A stretch of DNA of 64,000 bases from Vibrio sp. VB16 (GCF_015594925.2 NZ_CP087590.1:930001-994000); one strand, 5' to 3'. Shown: positions 36,084 through 45,347, counted from the stretch's first letter. Notes: generated by a model not told the origin, from the letters alone. Made by a program: numbers and translations.

Positions 36084-36864
36084 TCAATTCCATGAACTGG
36101 ATACCAACCGCGATCGCCCTGTGTTGGTTTTTCTGCATGGCTTACTTGGAAGTGGGAGTGATTGGCAAGAGGTGATTCATCGCCTCGACCAATATCCCTG
36201 TGTAGTGGTGGACCTTCCTTGCCATGGAAACAGTTGTAGTCAACACCCTGTCAGTTTTACCCATACTTGCCAGTTAATATTTAACACAATTTTGTCTCAA
36301 GTAGGATCAAATAGGTCCATTATTATTGTTGGTTATTCTCTGGGCGCAAGACTGGCCATGTTTGGATTAGCCAACGGCATTTTTGATCGGTTAAACATCG
36401 CTGGCTATTTTTTCGAAGGCGGCGGTTTTGGGCTTAAAGATGACAATGAACGGCAACAACGTCTGATTAATGATAGACGCTGGGCAGAGAGGTTTAAGAG
36501 TGAGCCAATTGAACAAGTATTAAGCGATTGGTATCAGCAAGCTGTATTTAGTTCTCTAAATCGCGAGCAAAGAGATGAACTGATTGGCAGAAGAGCGCAC
36601 AATAAAGGGAGCGCGATTGCAGAGATGTTAGTCACTACATCCCTCGGCAATCAATCTTACCTGTTGGATGAAATAGTGCGCACTGGTAAGCCTATTCACT
36701 ATATATGTGGTGAAAAAGACATGAAATTTTTTGAATTAGCCAAGCAAAGTAGACTATCTTTTACATCAATAAAAGAGGCAGGGCATAATGTTCATAAGGA
36801 ACAACCTGAAGAGTTTGCACAGTTAATTCGAACCAAACTTATACAGCTAGAGCAGACGCTTTAG
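36070..36864 (+). CDS. menH: SHCHC synthase MenH (alpha/beta hydrolase)
   Basis: MenH eliminates pyruvate from SEPHCHC to give SHCHC. The 264 residues form an alpha/beta hydrolase fold with the oxyanion region FLHGLLGSGSDWQEV and the nucleophile Ser in GYSLGARLAM (near 95). The catalytic Asp is in the ICGEKDMKF region and His in KEAGHNVHKEQP. Starting inside menD, it depends on translation of the upstream gene. Confidence 0.93.
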   Translation: MLHHNQFHELDTNRDRPVLVFLHGLLGSGSDWQEVIHRLDQYPCVVVDLPCHGNSCSQHPVSFTHTCQLIFNTILSQVGSNRSIIIVGYSLGARLAMFGLANGIFDRLNIAGYFFEGGGFGLKDDNERQQRLINDRRWAERFKSEPIEQVLSDWYQQAVFSSLNREQRDELIGRRAHNKGSAIAEMLVTTSLGNQSYLLDEIVRTGKPIHYICGEKDMKFFELAKQSRLSFTSIKEAGHNVHKEQPEEFAQLIRTKLIQLEQTL

Positions 36865-36894
36865 CAAGATCAACAAAACAAATTGGACCAAAAC

Positions 36895-37761
36895 ATGGCA
36901 AGAACAATTGGAATGACAGAAGAAGAACTTTACGCACCAGTAACTTGGGCAGATTGTAGTTCTGAATATGAAGATATTCATTATCATAAATCCGTTGATG
37001 GTATCGCTAAGATCACGATCGCACGCCCTCAGGTTCGCAACGCTTTTCGCCCTCAAACCGTTAATGAAATGATGAAAGCATTGGCCGACGCTCGCTATGA
37101 CGAAAAGGTTGGCGTCATCATTCTTACCGGTTTAGGTGAAGACGCTTTCTGTTCAGGTGGTGACCAAAAAATTCGTGGTGACTATGGTGGTTACAGAGAC
37201 GAAGAAGGCACTCATCATCTCAATGTTCTTGATTTTCAACGTCAAATCCGTACCTGCCCTAAGCCAGTTATCGCCGCGGTTGCCGGTTATGCCGTTGGTG
37301 GTGGTCATGTACTGCACATGATGTGTGATTTAACGATTGCGGCTGAGAATGCTCAATTTGGTCAAACAGGTCCTAAAGTTGGCTCTTTTGATGGGGGCTG
37401 GGGTGCGTCTTATATGGCTCGCATTGTTGGTCAGAAAAAAGCCCGCGAAATCTGGTTCCTTTGCCGTTTTTACGATGCGCAAGAAGCATTGGACATGGGC
37501 CTAGTTAACACAGTAGTACCTGTGGTCGAACTTGAAAAAGAGACCGTTCGTTGGTGTCGTGAAGTTCTACAACATAGCCCAATGGCTCTGCGCTGTTTGA
37601 AAGCGGCTTTAAATGCAGACTGTGATGGCCAAGCGGGACTTCAAGAGCTAGCAGGTAATGCGACGATGATGTTCTACATGACAGAAGAAGGGCAGGAAGG
37701 GCGTAACTCGTTTAATGAAAAGCGTCGTCCAGACTTTTCTAAATTTCCAAGAAACCCATAA
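36895..37761 (+). CDS. menB: 1,4-dihydroxy-2-naphthoyl-CoA synthase MenB
   Basis: MenB closes the second ring of the naphthoquinone, converting o-succinylbenzoyl-CoA to 1,4-dihydroxy-2-naphthoyl-CoA. It is a crotonase-fold enzyme of 288 residues with GLGEDAFCSGGDQKIRGDYGGY, AAVAGYAVGGGHVLHMMCDLTIAAENA and GPKVGSFDGGWGASYMARIVG. The ATG at 36895 has GGA ten bases upstream; an earlier TTG in frame is unlikely. A long hairpin separates it from menC. Confidence 0.97.
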   Translation: MARTIGMTEEELYAPVTWADCSSEYEDIHYHKSVDGIAKITIARPQVRNAFRPQTVNEMMKALADARYDEKVGVIILTGLGEDAFCSGGDQKIRGDYGGYRDEEGTHHLNVLDFQRQIRTCPKPVIAAVAGYAVGGGHVLHMMCDLTIAAENAQFGQTGPKVGSFDGGWGASYMARIVGQKKAREIWFLCRFYDAQEALDMGLVNTVVPVVELEKETVRWCREVLQHSPMALRCLKAALNADCDGQAGLQELAGNATMMFYMTEEGQEGRNSFNEKRRPDFSKFPRNP

Positions 37762-37784
37762 TCTCGTTTTTAATCGTGCTTTAC

Positions 37785-37818
37785 GTCGCTTAGTTTTTGA
37801 AATTAAAAATTAGGCGAC
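37785..37818 (+). promoter_or_regulatory. Hairpin between menB and menC
   Basis: Fourteen-base arms (37785-37798 and 37805-37818, two G-T pairs) flank a six-base loop. The pairing can be extended outward (GCTTTAC with ATAAAGGC) to about 37779-37825. No T tract follows. It is probably an mRNA-stabilising or attenuating element inside the men operon. Confidence 0.6.
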
Positions 37819-37901
37819 ATAAAGGCGTTCAGCACACTCGTTTTCATTATGAGTAGATTTTAGATTGCAAACTTTTTCAATGTCACCATACCGAGGCCTT
37901 C

Positions 37902-38894
37902 ATGCGTCAAGCTAAACTATATAAATACCAACTTCCGATGGACAGCGGAGTGATTCTCAGAGACAGCAAGCTGGCAGAAAGAGTGGGGTGGATAGCCGAG
38001 CTCTCAGAGCAAGGCAAAACGGTATATGGTGAAATTGCACCACTGGTCGGTTTCAGTAAAGAAACCACCGAACAGGCGGGTATTCAGGCCCAGGCGCAAC
38101 TAGAGCTTTGGGTCAACGGCAATGCATTTGCTTATGATGATCTGTGTCCTTCTGTGGCGAGTGGGTTGTCCTTTGCTGAGCTCGAACTAGCAGGCGAGTT
38201 ACCAATGGCGGGTAATTATGATAGTGCGCCCTTATGCACGGGTGATCCCGATGCAATGTTGCCGATTTTAGATGCACTTCCACTAGATAAAAAAGTGACC
38301 AAAATTAAAGTAGGGCTCTATGAACCTATTCGTGATGGAATGTTGGTTAACCTGTTTTTGGAGTCGATTCCCGACCTTAGAGTTCGTTTAGATGCGAACC
38401 GAGCTTGGACGCCAGAAAAGGCAGAAAAATTTGCTACTTATATTAATTCGTCTCGCCGCCATCGCATAGAATTTGTGGAAGAACCATGCAAAGAGCCGGG
38501 TCAGAGTTTTACCTTTGCTATTAAAACGGGCATTGCTATTGCGTGGGACGAAACGTTACAGGACGCTGTTTCAGAGCCTGATTTTGATTTAGGAAAACTG
38601 ACGGGTGCGAAGGTTATAATTATTAAGCCGACGTTAATTGGTTCTGTTTATCGTTGCCAGTCGCTTGTTGAGGATGCTAATCGTCATGGAATAAAGGTCG
38701 TGATCAGCTCGAGTTTAGAATCGAGTTTGGGTCTAAATCAACTTGCTAGGCTTGCGCAATGGCTTACTCCAGAGTCTGTGCCCGGCCTAGATACAATTAA
38801 GCTATTTGGGGCTCAACTTGAAGTGAAATGGCCACAATGTGACCTTCCTATTGTTCCATTAGACGAACAACAAGTTGTTTGGCAAAGTAAGTAA
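37902..38894 (+). CDS. menC: o-Succinylbenzoate synthase MenC
   Basis: MenC dehydrates SHCHC to o-succinylbenzoate. It is a 330-residue enolase-superfamily member with the catalytic Lys pair in VTKIKVGLY (near 133) and metal-binding acids in RLDANRAWTPEKA, EFVEEPC and IAWDETL. The second catalytic lysine lies in KVIIIKPTLIGS (near 236). It is proteobacterial type by sequence. It sits 140 bases after menB and 30 before menE. Confidence 0.94.
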   Translation: MRQAKLYKYQLPMDSGVILRDSKLAERVGWIAELSEQGKTVYGEIAPLVGFSKETTEQAGIQAQAQLELWVNGNAFAYDDLCPSVASGLSFAELELAGELPMAGNYDSAPLCTGDPDAMLPILDALPLDKKVTKIKVGLYEPIRDGMLVNLFLESIPDLRVRLDANRAWTPEKAEKFATYINSSRRHRIEFVEEPCKEPGQSFTFAIKTGIAIAWDETLQDAVSEPDFDLGKLTGAKVIIIKPTLIGSVYRCQSLVEDANRHGIKVVISSSLESSLGLNQLARLAQWLTPESVPGLDTIKLFGAQLEVKWPQCDLPIVPLDEQQVVWQSK

Positions 38895-38924
38895 TAAGAG
38901 TAAAAACTTTGGGAACGGGCTTTA

Positions 38925-40355
38925 ATGAATAACCAACTGGAAAATAGCGTGCAAACTTGGTTATCACTATGGTCTGAAAGGGAGCCTAACAAGTGCGCGT
39001 TGGTTTTTGAAAACAATACGTACTCATGGGCTCATCTCAGCTCCTTGCTCAATGGAGTCACGGTTTCGCTGCGTGGCCAAAATATCGGTCAAGGTGATGT
39101 GGTTGCTCTTGTCTCTAAGAACAGTATTGAATTGGTACTTGCCTACTTGGCTTGTATTCATCTGGGTGCACTTCCTGCCCTTATCGCACCGAGTACGATT
39201 ACTCCACTGGTTCAAAAGCTTGATACGTTAGGTTGTAACCATGTCTGGTTTGGAAAAGGGACAAATAAACTTGTCGATAGGGCACCGCTCAGTACGCTCT
39301 ACTCGCTTCTACAGATATCTATCGGATGTTGCGTAGGGTCAAACTCAACTACACCTGCAAGTGTTCACCCAGACAACCTTGTCAGCATTGTATTCACCTC
39401 CGGTTCTACAGGGTTACCGAAAGCCGTCGCACACACGAATAAACAACATGAAGCTTCTGCGCATGGGTTGCTGGCTCGCTTTGGTTTTAAGCCCAACGAT
39501 ACGTGGTTACTTAGTTTGCCGATGTACCATGTGTCAGGCTTAGCTATTATTTGGCGATGGTTAACAGTGGGTGCTTGCCTAAAAGTAGGCGGAGGAAAGG
39601 ATCTTTTTACCGATCTTCAGGGGGCAACTCATGCCTCCCTAGTTCCTACACAACTCAAACGTTTAATTGACAGCGGAAAGCGGATCACGCTTTCTCGAGT
39701 GTTATTGGGTGGAAGTCACATCCCATTGGCGTTAGCACAAGAAGCGAATCGTCGAGGAATAGATACCTGGCTAGGTTATGGCATGACTGAATCGGCTTCT
39801 ACCGTGATGGCTAAGCAAGTGGATGAATACTTGGGTGTGGGTTTCTTGTTACCTAATCGGCTTCTTAAAGTGGAAAAACAACGAATATACGTCGGTGGAG
39901 AGACGCTGGCTTCAGGGTATTTTTATCGAGGTAGATTAACACCCATTGTTAATAATGATTGGTTTGATAGTAAAGATTTGGGCGAATGGGAAGGCGATCA
40001 ATTACGAATCCTCGGACGTGTTGATAATTTATTTATCTCAGGTGGCGAAAATATCCATTGTGAAGAGATAGAATTTGTCTTAACCCAACATGCCAAGATC
40101 AACAATGCGGTGGTAATTCCAGTGCAAGATAAAGAGTATGGAGCAAGGCCAGTCGCCGTTATTCAAAGTGAGCATGCTTTTGAGCAAAAAGATGTGGAGC
40201 AGTTTCTGTCGCGGCGGCTAGAAAAATTCAAATGGCCTGTTGAATATATCGCTATGCCTGAAATTCTATTAGAAGGACCATCGATCAAGCTGTCTAGGCC
40301 AAAGGTAAAGGCGTGGTTTATAAGCTCTCAAGTGAGCAAGAGAAAAGCCATCTAG
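38925..40355 (+). CDS. menE: o-Succinylbenzoate-CoA ligase MenE
   Basis: MenE activates o-succinylbenzoate with ATP and CoA. The 476 residues carry the adenylate-forming motifs VFTSGSTGLPKAVAHTNKQ (phosphate loop, near 155), LSLPMYHVSGLAIIWRWL, GYGMTESASTVMAK, DSKDLGEW and GRVDNLFISGGENI, with the C-terminal lysine region LEKFKWPVEYI. It is the last enzyme gene of the men operon. A weak hairpin follows. Confidence 0.95.
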   Translation: MNNQLENSVQTWLSLWSEREPNKCALVFENNTYSWAHLSSLLNGVTVSLRGQNIGQGDVVALVSKNSIELVLAYLACIHLGALPALIAPSTITPLVQKLDTLGCNHVWFGKGTNKLVDRAPLSTLYSLLQISIGCCVGSNSTTPASVHPDNLVSIVFTSGSTGLPKAVAHTNKQHEASAHGLLARFGFKPNDTWLLSLPMYHVSGLAIIWRWLTVGACLKVGGGKDLFTDLQGATHASLVPTQLKRLIDSGKRITLSRVLLGGSHIPLALAQEANRRGIDTWLGYGMTESASTVMAKQVDEYLGVGFLLPNRLLKVEKQRIYVGGETLASGYFYRGRLTPIVNNDWFDSKDLGEWEGDQLRILGRVDNLFISGGENIHCEEIEFVLTQHAKINNAVVIPVQDKEYGARPVAVIQSEHAFEQKDVEQFLSRRLEKFKWPVEYIAMPEILLEGPSIKLSRPKVKAWFISSQVSKRKAI

Positions 40356-40407
40356 CGAACCAATTGGTTATGTCTTAGTCCAAAACTGAATTTTGTTTTA
40401 TTATAAG

Positions 40408-40447
40408 AAAGCTCAATAATAGTACTATTAGTTATTAGAGAGCTTTT
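40408..40447 (+). promoter_or_regulatory. Hairpin covering the ribosome site of the mini-protein
   Basis: AAAGCTC (40408-40414) pairs with GAGCTTT (40440-40446) around an inner palindrome ATAGTACTAT. The right arm overlaps the AGAGAG ribosome-binding site of the 40451 reading frame. It could be the menE terminator or an RNA switch for that small gene. Confidence 0.45.
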
Positions 40448-40450
40448 ATA

Positions 40451-40597
40451 ATGAAGATTGTGTTGATTACCATAGCCGTGCTGTTAATTGCGACCGCACT
40501 ATTTAGCCAAGGCGTCGTTAAGTCTTTAGCTGAACTCGGTGCCTTTTTGACTATTATTGGTTATCTGTATTCACGCCAGAGTCAGCCAAGCAAGTGA
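40451..40597 (+). CDS. Predicted 48-residue membrane mini-protein
   Basis: An ATG at 40451 with AGAGAG eight to thirteen bases upstream opens a 48-codon frame ending TGA at 40597. The product starts MKIVLITIAVLLIATALFSQ, a clear membrane helix or signal anchor. It continues to a second hydrophobic stretch (LAELGAFLTIIGYLY) and ends in a polar tail SRQSQPSK. It lies 95 bases after menE and overlaps the 3' end of the convergent yeiH-like gene by 27 bases. I do not recognise the family. The composition argues for a real small membrane protein. Confidence 0.6.
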   Translation: MKIVLITIAVLLIATALFSQGVVKSLAELGAFLTIIGYLYSRQSQPSK

Positions 40598-41488
40598 TAA
40601 GCTTGAAACCATTACCCATAAGAAAACACCAAATAAAAGAGGCTTAGCACCTGCTGCTTTCAGTTTCTCCAGAGAAATACTCGAACCGATAAGAAACAAG
40701 CAGACCACTAATGTTTGCTTAGCAATGGCGAAAATCCCCCCGTATATAACCTCAAACTGTGGTAAGTAATCGCTTATCAATATTGCTGCACAATAAAATA
40801 AAATAAAGAAAGGGATATTTATTTTGTTGCTGCCATTTTTAAACAACATGGCGCTAATAAATGCGACAGGGACAATCCAAAGTGCTCGTGCGAGTTTTAA
40901 AGTCGTGGCCGTTTTTAGGGCTTCTTCGCCATAAGCGGAAGCCGCACCGACCACAGAAGAGGTATCATGGATAGCGATAGCCGCCCAGGTACCAAATGTA
41001 TGCTGATCTAGATTAAGTGCATGTCCGATTAAAGGGAATACAAATAGTGCAACAGAATTCAGAACAAAGACAACCGCCAAGGCTAAGCCTGTTTGTTCAT
41101 CAGAGGCTCTAATAGCAGGAGAAACAGCGGCTATAGCGCTACCTCCACAGATAGAAGTACCAGCAGAGATAAGATACGCACCTTCCTTATTTAAACCTAT
41201 CTGTTTTGCGACCAAAGTGCCTATGATTAATGTGCCAAAAATGGAAACAACGATAAGACCGATGCCCTCTCCAGTCACCGCAAGCGCCTCTTGAAAATGG
41301 ATACCAAAACCTAATCCTACAATAGAGTAAGCCAGTAACTTTTTGGTTATTTTACTGACAGGTAAGTCTTGGGGCACAAAGCCCAAACTCGATAGCACAA
41401 ACCCAATAACCAAGGCGGTAGGTGAAGAAACCCAAGGTGTTAAACACATTGCTGCTGCGATGAAAAAAAAGAGTTTTTTACTGTTCAT
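40571..41488 (-). CDS. YeiH-family putative sulfate exporter (UPF0324)
   Basis: This is a 305-residue inner-membrane protein with about nine or ten membrane helices. Signatures of the family are FFFIAAAMCLTPWVSSPTALVIGFVLS, SIVGLGFGIHFQEAL, SAGTSICGGSAIAAVSPAI and AIHDTSSVVGAASAYGEEAL. Homologues are annotated as sulfate or sulfite-related exporters on limited evidence. The usual LysR-type yeiE regulator is not adjacent. The gene is convergent with the menE side. Confidence 0.85.
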   Translation of the reverse strand: MNSKKLFFFIAAAMCLTPWVSSPTALVIGFVLSSLGFVPQDLPVSKITKKLLAYSIVGLGFGIHFQEALAVTGEGIGLIVVSIFGTLIIGTLVAKQIGLNKEGAYLISAGTSICGGSAIAAVSPAIRASDEQTGLALAVVFVLNSVALFVFPLIGHALNLDQHTFGTWAAIAIHDTSSVVGAASAYGEEALKTATTLKLARALWIVPVAFISAMLFKNGSNKINIPFFILFYCAAILISDYLPQFEVIYGGIFAIAKQTLVVCLFLIGSSISLEKLKAAGAKPLLFGVFLWVMVSSLSLAWLTLA

Positions 41489-41611
41489 TGTTGCTGCCGT
41501 ATTACGTAAAAGTCACGATGAGCATAACGTGACATTGACGTTTAGTATGTCTTAATTTACTTAACCAACCGTTAAGTTTAATTAAACGAAAGTATTCTCT
41601 AGACCAAAAAA

Positions 41612-43501
41612 CTACTTGTAGCTTCCTCGTAACTTTTGTACCTGTTCACGCATATAATCCGATTTGGCGTCAGCTGGCGAGACAGGTCTTCCTGCTTCTA
41701 TCTCTAGCTTTGCCCTAAACCGATTAGGGAAGCCTTTAAAGGCTCGTCCTTTATGTCGGCTAAAGTAACTCCCCCACATACCTTTTATAGCCAAAGGAAT
41801 GACGGGGACAGGTGAGCGGTTAATAATGATATCGATGCCACGCATAAAGGGTTGAATTTCGCCATCTTCCGTCAATCGACCTTCTGGAAAAATACAGACA
41901 ATCTCACCATCTGACAGTGCTTTTTCAACCTCTTTGAATGCCTTGCGTATCGATCTACTGTTCGCCGCTGAAACGGGGATGACACCAGCACGAAATAAAA
42001 AGCGCCGAAGTGGTTTAAGATTAGCGTAATCTTCTTCCATTACAAATCGTATCAAACGAGGGCAGACGGCACTCAACAACAGTGCGTCCATATAGCTTAC
42101 ATGGTTACAAACCAATAAAGCGCCTCCGTTTTTAGGCAGATGGTGTAAATTGGTATGCTTTACTCGGTAGATAATATGGGTAACTATCCATACAACAAAC
42201 CGAACTGCGTACACAGGAACCTGTGAAAAAAGGTATAGCACTACAACAAAGTTGATGACCGAGAGAAAGATGAAAAACTCAGGAATAGGCATCTCTAGAA
42301 TGCCGAGCAATACGATACCAAGTATCGCGCTACCAACCATGAAAAGCGCATTGTAGATATTGTTTGCGGCGATGACCTGTGAGCATTCTGTCTTCTTCGC
42401 TCTTAATTGCATCACAGTATAAAGTGGCACTATAAATAACCCACCAGAAATACCTAACAGCGCTAAATAAGTAAAGGTTGGCCAAAGTTCTCTGTACCCA
42501 ACAAAGTCTGCGAAAGAGGTAAGTGACGGTAGATTATCGGGTACCGAGTAAGCCATCAAAATACCAAACAAAGTAATGCCCATACTTCCCACAGGGACAA
42601 GCCCATACTCTATTCGATTTCTAGACAACTTATCACATAGCTGTGATCCTATCGCGATACCGACGGAAAACAGAGCAAGAAGAAAAGAAACGGCGCTTTC
42701 ACTGCCATGAAGAGAGATTTGGGTAAAGTTTGGGAATTGAGTAAGGTAACTGGCGCCTAAAAACCAAAACCAACTGATCGCTAAAATGGACTTGTGCGTC
42801 ACACTGTCTTTTTTTGCGATGCCTAATGTGTGTCTTGTCTGCTTTATCGGCTGCCAACGTATCTTTGCCGTTGGATTCGCGGCGGGTGTTTTTGGGATAA
42901 ACCGACTCGAAACATAACCAATTATAGAGAAAAGCATTACCGAAAGGGCAGCAACATGGGTAGCGTTATCATTTGAGGCAATAATACCAGCGGCTAAGGT
43001 ACCCAAAAGAATGGCAAGAAAGGTACCAGTTTCAACTAAGGCATTGCCAGTTAGAAGCTCTTCGCTTTTCAGGTGTTGTGGCAATAATGCATATTTAACC
43101 GGGCCAAAGAAAGCAGACTGGGTACCCATAAGAAAGAGCAGTAGAAGCAACACCTCATAGCTTTGAGTAATAAAGCCGATAGCACCCAAAGTCATAATGC
43201 CAATTTCTGCTAACTTAACTTTTCGTATAAACCAATCTTTATCATATTTGTCGGCTAATTCACCTGCGGTTGCCGAGAATAAAAAGAAAGGAAGAATAAA
43301 CAACCCCGCAGCAATATTTATAAAAAGGCTTGAAGATATAGAGAGGGTGCCACTCGCGGTGAAGGCGACCAATATGAGTAAGACATTTTTAAAAATATTG
43401 TCATTGAATGCACCAAAAAATTGGGTAATAAAGTAAGGCAAAAAACGTCTTTGAGTCAGCAAAGAACTGCTGCTTGTTGGAGAGGGGTTTAGCTCAGACA
43501 T
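41612..43501 (-). CDS. Fusion of LplT-like MFS flippase and PlsC-type acyltransferase
   Basis: The N-terminal 420 residues form an MFS transporter with twelve helices, related to LplT, which flips lysophospholipids across the inner membrane (FFGAFNDNIFKNVLLILVAF, AGELADKYDKDWFIRKVKL). The C-terminal 190 residues form a PlsC/Aas-type acyltransferase with the HX4D motif in VCNHVSYMDALLL and FPEGRLTEDGEIQPF. In E. coli these are LplT and the acyltransferase half of Aas. The ligase half of Aas is absent here, so acyl-CoA or another acyl donor may be used. The role is presumably lysophospholipid recycling. It is co-oriented with a TetR gene nine bases upstream. Confidence 0.88.
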   Translation of the reverse strand: MSELNPSPTSSSSLLTQRRFLPYFITQFFGAFNDNIFKNVLLILVAFTASGTLSISSSLFINIAAGLFILPFFLFSATAGELADKYDKDWFIRKVKLAEIGIMTLGAIGFITQSYEVLLLLLFLMGTQSAFFGPVKYALLPQHLKSEELLTGNALVETGTFLAILLGTLAAGIIASNDNATHVAALSVMLFSIIGYVSSRFIPKTPAANPTAKIRWQPIKQTRHTLGIAKKDSVTHKSILAISWFWFLGASYLTQFPNFTQISLHGSESAVSFLLALFSVGIAIGSQLCDKLSRNRIEYGLVPVGSMGITLFGILMAYSVPDNLPSLTSFADFVGYRELWPTFTYLALLGISGGLFIVPLYTVMQLRAKKTECSQVIAANNIYNALFMVGSAILGIVLLGILEMPIPEFFIFLSVINFVVVLYLFSQVPVYAVRFVVWIVTHIIYRVKHTNLHHLPKNGGALLVCNHVSYMDALLLSAVCPRLIRFVMEEDYANLKPLRRFLFRAGVIPVSAANSRSIRKAFKEVEKALSDGEIVCIFPEGRLTEDGEIQPFMRGIDIIINRSPVPVIPLAIKGMWGSYFSRHKGRAFKGFPNRFRAKLEIEAGRPVSPADAKSDYMREQVQKLRGSYK

Positions 43502-43509
43502 GCAAAACC

Positions 43510-44133
43510 TTATTCATTCTTATGCCAATTCTCTAAATAGTTGGAAAGTAGGTTTTTAATCAGTGCTTTTCCGTCGATAGGTGATGATGTAAAAAACTTA
43601 TCATCCACACTCAACACGGTGATGCCATGAACCCCGGCCCATAAGACACGACTGGCTTCTACAATCTCGTATTCAGACTTGGTCGGAGACAAAATAGCGA
43701 TCAATTTTTCTAACATACTCGTCATGTTATCGATGCGTTCGGACTGCCAATCGGGTAGGTTTTCACCATTCATCGTATGCTGGAATATTAGCTGCCAGCG
43801 GTAGGGGTTTTGTTGAGCGAAGTCATGGTAACAATACGCGAGATTATACAGTGCTTCTTCAGTGCTGTTTGAGTTCTCAAGTGCAGTGGAAGCCTCTATT
43901 CGCAGTTCGTCAACCGTTTGAGCGACAACCTGTAATAGCAATAAATTATAGTTGCCGAATATATTGACAAGAGTGCTGGGTACATAACCAATTTGAGTAG
44001 CAATTTTTCTTAGACTAAGACTATGATGGGGTTGATCCGCCAAGAATTCCTTTACCTTCTGTAAAGTTAATTCAACCAATTCTTCGCGGGTGTGATCGTT
44101 TCTGCGTGCCATACTTTTTTGTGCCATTCCCAT
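43510..44133 (-). CDS. TetR-family transcriptional regulator
   Basis: The protein has 207 residues (from 44133) with an N-terminal helix-turn-helix (SLRKIATQIGYVPSTLVNIFGNYNLLLLQVV, about residues 41-70). The C-terminal domain is of the TetR_C_33/WHG type, seen in YNLAYCYHDFAQQNPYRWQLIFQH and VLWAGVHGITVLS. Start codons at 44127 and 44112 (MARRNDHTREE) are also possible; none has a clear Shine-Dalgarno. The stop is eight bases from the start of the transporter-acyltransferase gene, so the two form an operon and the regulator may control lipid-related genes. Confidence 0.87.
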   Translation of the reverse strand: MGMAQKSMARRNDHTREELVELTLQKVKEFLADQPHHSLSLRKIATQIGYVPSTLVNIFGNYNLLLLQVVAQTVDELRIEASTALENSNSTEEALYNLAYCYHDFAQQNPYRWQLIFQHTMNGENLPDWQSERIDNMTSMLEKLIAILSPTKSEYEIVEASRVLWAGVHGITVLSVDDKFFTSSPIDGKALIKNLLSNYLENWHKNE

Positions 44134-44379
44134 TTATGTAACTAAACAAGATCTATAAAATGAACATTGTTCATTATTCTATGTGGAGCCCCAAAAAGGT
44201 CAAGAACAATGCGTGCTATTTTGTCGTAATGTGGGCTTTGCAATATTTCGATACATACAAGCTTGCACAAAGGATATAAATGTAAGGGATATCCATATAC
44301 TATGCGGTAATATAAAGTTGGATTTTTATAATATTTAGTCTAATAAAAATAGTTTTGTGAGACAAACAAAAGGGAAAAA

Positions 44380-45240
44380 ATGAAACGTATCTTAGCTATG
44401 GTCGCACTCATCATGTTTACCGTGACCACGTCACCGACTGCCGAAGCCAAGCGATTTGGTGGTGGTAAGTCTTTCGGTAAGATGTTCAAGACAGCACCCG
44501 CGACAAACAAGAGTCAGACCAACACAAGTTCTGTCAAAAAAGATCAGACACAGAGTCCCGTTGGCGGCAAACGTGGTTTAATGGGTGGTTTGATGGGCGG
44601 TCTTCTTGCTGGTGGTCTATTAGCTGCATTCTTTGGTGGCGCATTTGAGGGTATCCAGTTTATGGATATCCTTATCATAGGGTTGGTCGCGTTCTTTGTC
44701 TTTAAGTTTTTACGTGCCATGTTGGGCGCAAAAGCTGGAAGCATGAATCAGCAAGTGTACTCTGGCGCTGACAATCACTACCAAAAAGAACAGCCTATTC
44801 ATCAGAGTTTTGAACAAGCTCAACCTGCGACGGGTTTCGGGTCTGCAGGGCACAGCGATGTTCCGCATAATTACCCACCGGGATTTGATCAGGCAGCGTT
44901 TATTAATGGGTCTCGTGAGCATTATCGTATTCTTCAAGGTGCTTGGAATCATAATGAACTGAATACAATTGAAGAGTACGTGTCTTCAAGTTTGTTTGAT
45001 GATTTGAAGTCGGAGAGAGCAAAACTTGAGGGTGATCAGCATACGGATGTTATGTATGTAGACGCGGAAATTGTTCGTGTAAATTACGATGCCTCTAAAG
45101 CGCAGCTTAGCCTTCAGTTCAGTGGTCGGTATCGGGACTCAGTGGAAGCGATTGAAGAAGATATCACGGATATTTGGCATTTAGAGCGCGATTTAACCGT
45201 AGATAATGCACCATGGCTTATCGTCGGTATACAAGCATAA
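44380..45240 (+). CDS. Tim44-like domain protein, secreted or membrane-anchored
   Basis: The 286 residues begin with a signal peptide (MKRILAMVALIMFTVTTSPTAEA). A basic Gly/Lys/Thr-rich linker follows, then a GLMGGLMGGLLAGGLLAAFFGG glycine-rich hydrophobic segment and a membrane helix (MDILIIGLVAFFVFKFLRAML). A C-terminal Tim44/NTF2-like domain covers about 165-286 (FDQAAFINGSREHYRILQGAWNHNELNTIEEYVSSSLF, ending DIWHLERDLTVDNAPWLIVGIQ). The family is common in proteobacteria; its function is not established. The gene is isolated, with its own terminator. Confidence 0.85.
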   Translation: MKRILAMVALIMFTVTTSPTAEAKRFGGGKSFGKMFKTAPATNKSQTNTSSVKKDQTQSPVGGKRGLMGGLMGGLLAGGLLAAFFGGAFEGIQFMDILIIGLVAFFVFKFLRAMLGAKAGSMNQQVYSGADNHYQKEQPIHQSFEQAQPATGFGSAGHSDVPHNYPPGFDQAAFINGSREHYRILQGAWNHNELNTIEEYVSSSLFDDLKSERAKLEGDQHTDVMYVDAEIVRVNYDASKAQLSLQFSGRYRDSVEAIEEDITDIWHLERDLTVDNAPWLIVGIQA

Positions 45241-45302
45241 AGTAACCTGATACCAATTTGACTAATTAACGTATCTGGTATTACTGCCAGTGACAAAAAA
45301 AG

Positions 45303-45335
45303 AAACCCCCGAAGATTGTCTTTGGGGGTTTTTAT
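45303..45335 (+). terminator. Bidirectional terminator between the Tim44-like gene and pta
   Basis: AAACCCCCGAAGA pairs with TCTTTGGGGGTTT (one G-T pair) around TTG and is followed by TT. On the minus strand it ends in TTTCTTTTTT after pta. Confidence 0.88.
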
Positions 45336-45347
45336 TTGTAGCGAAGA

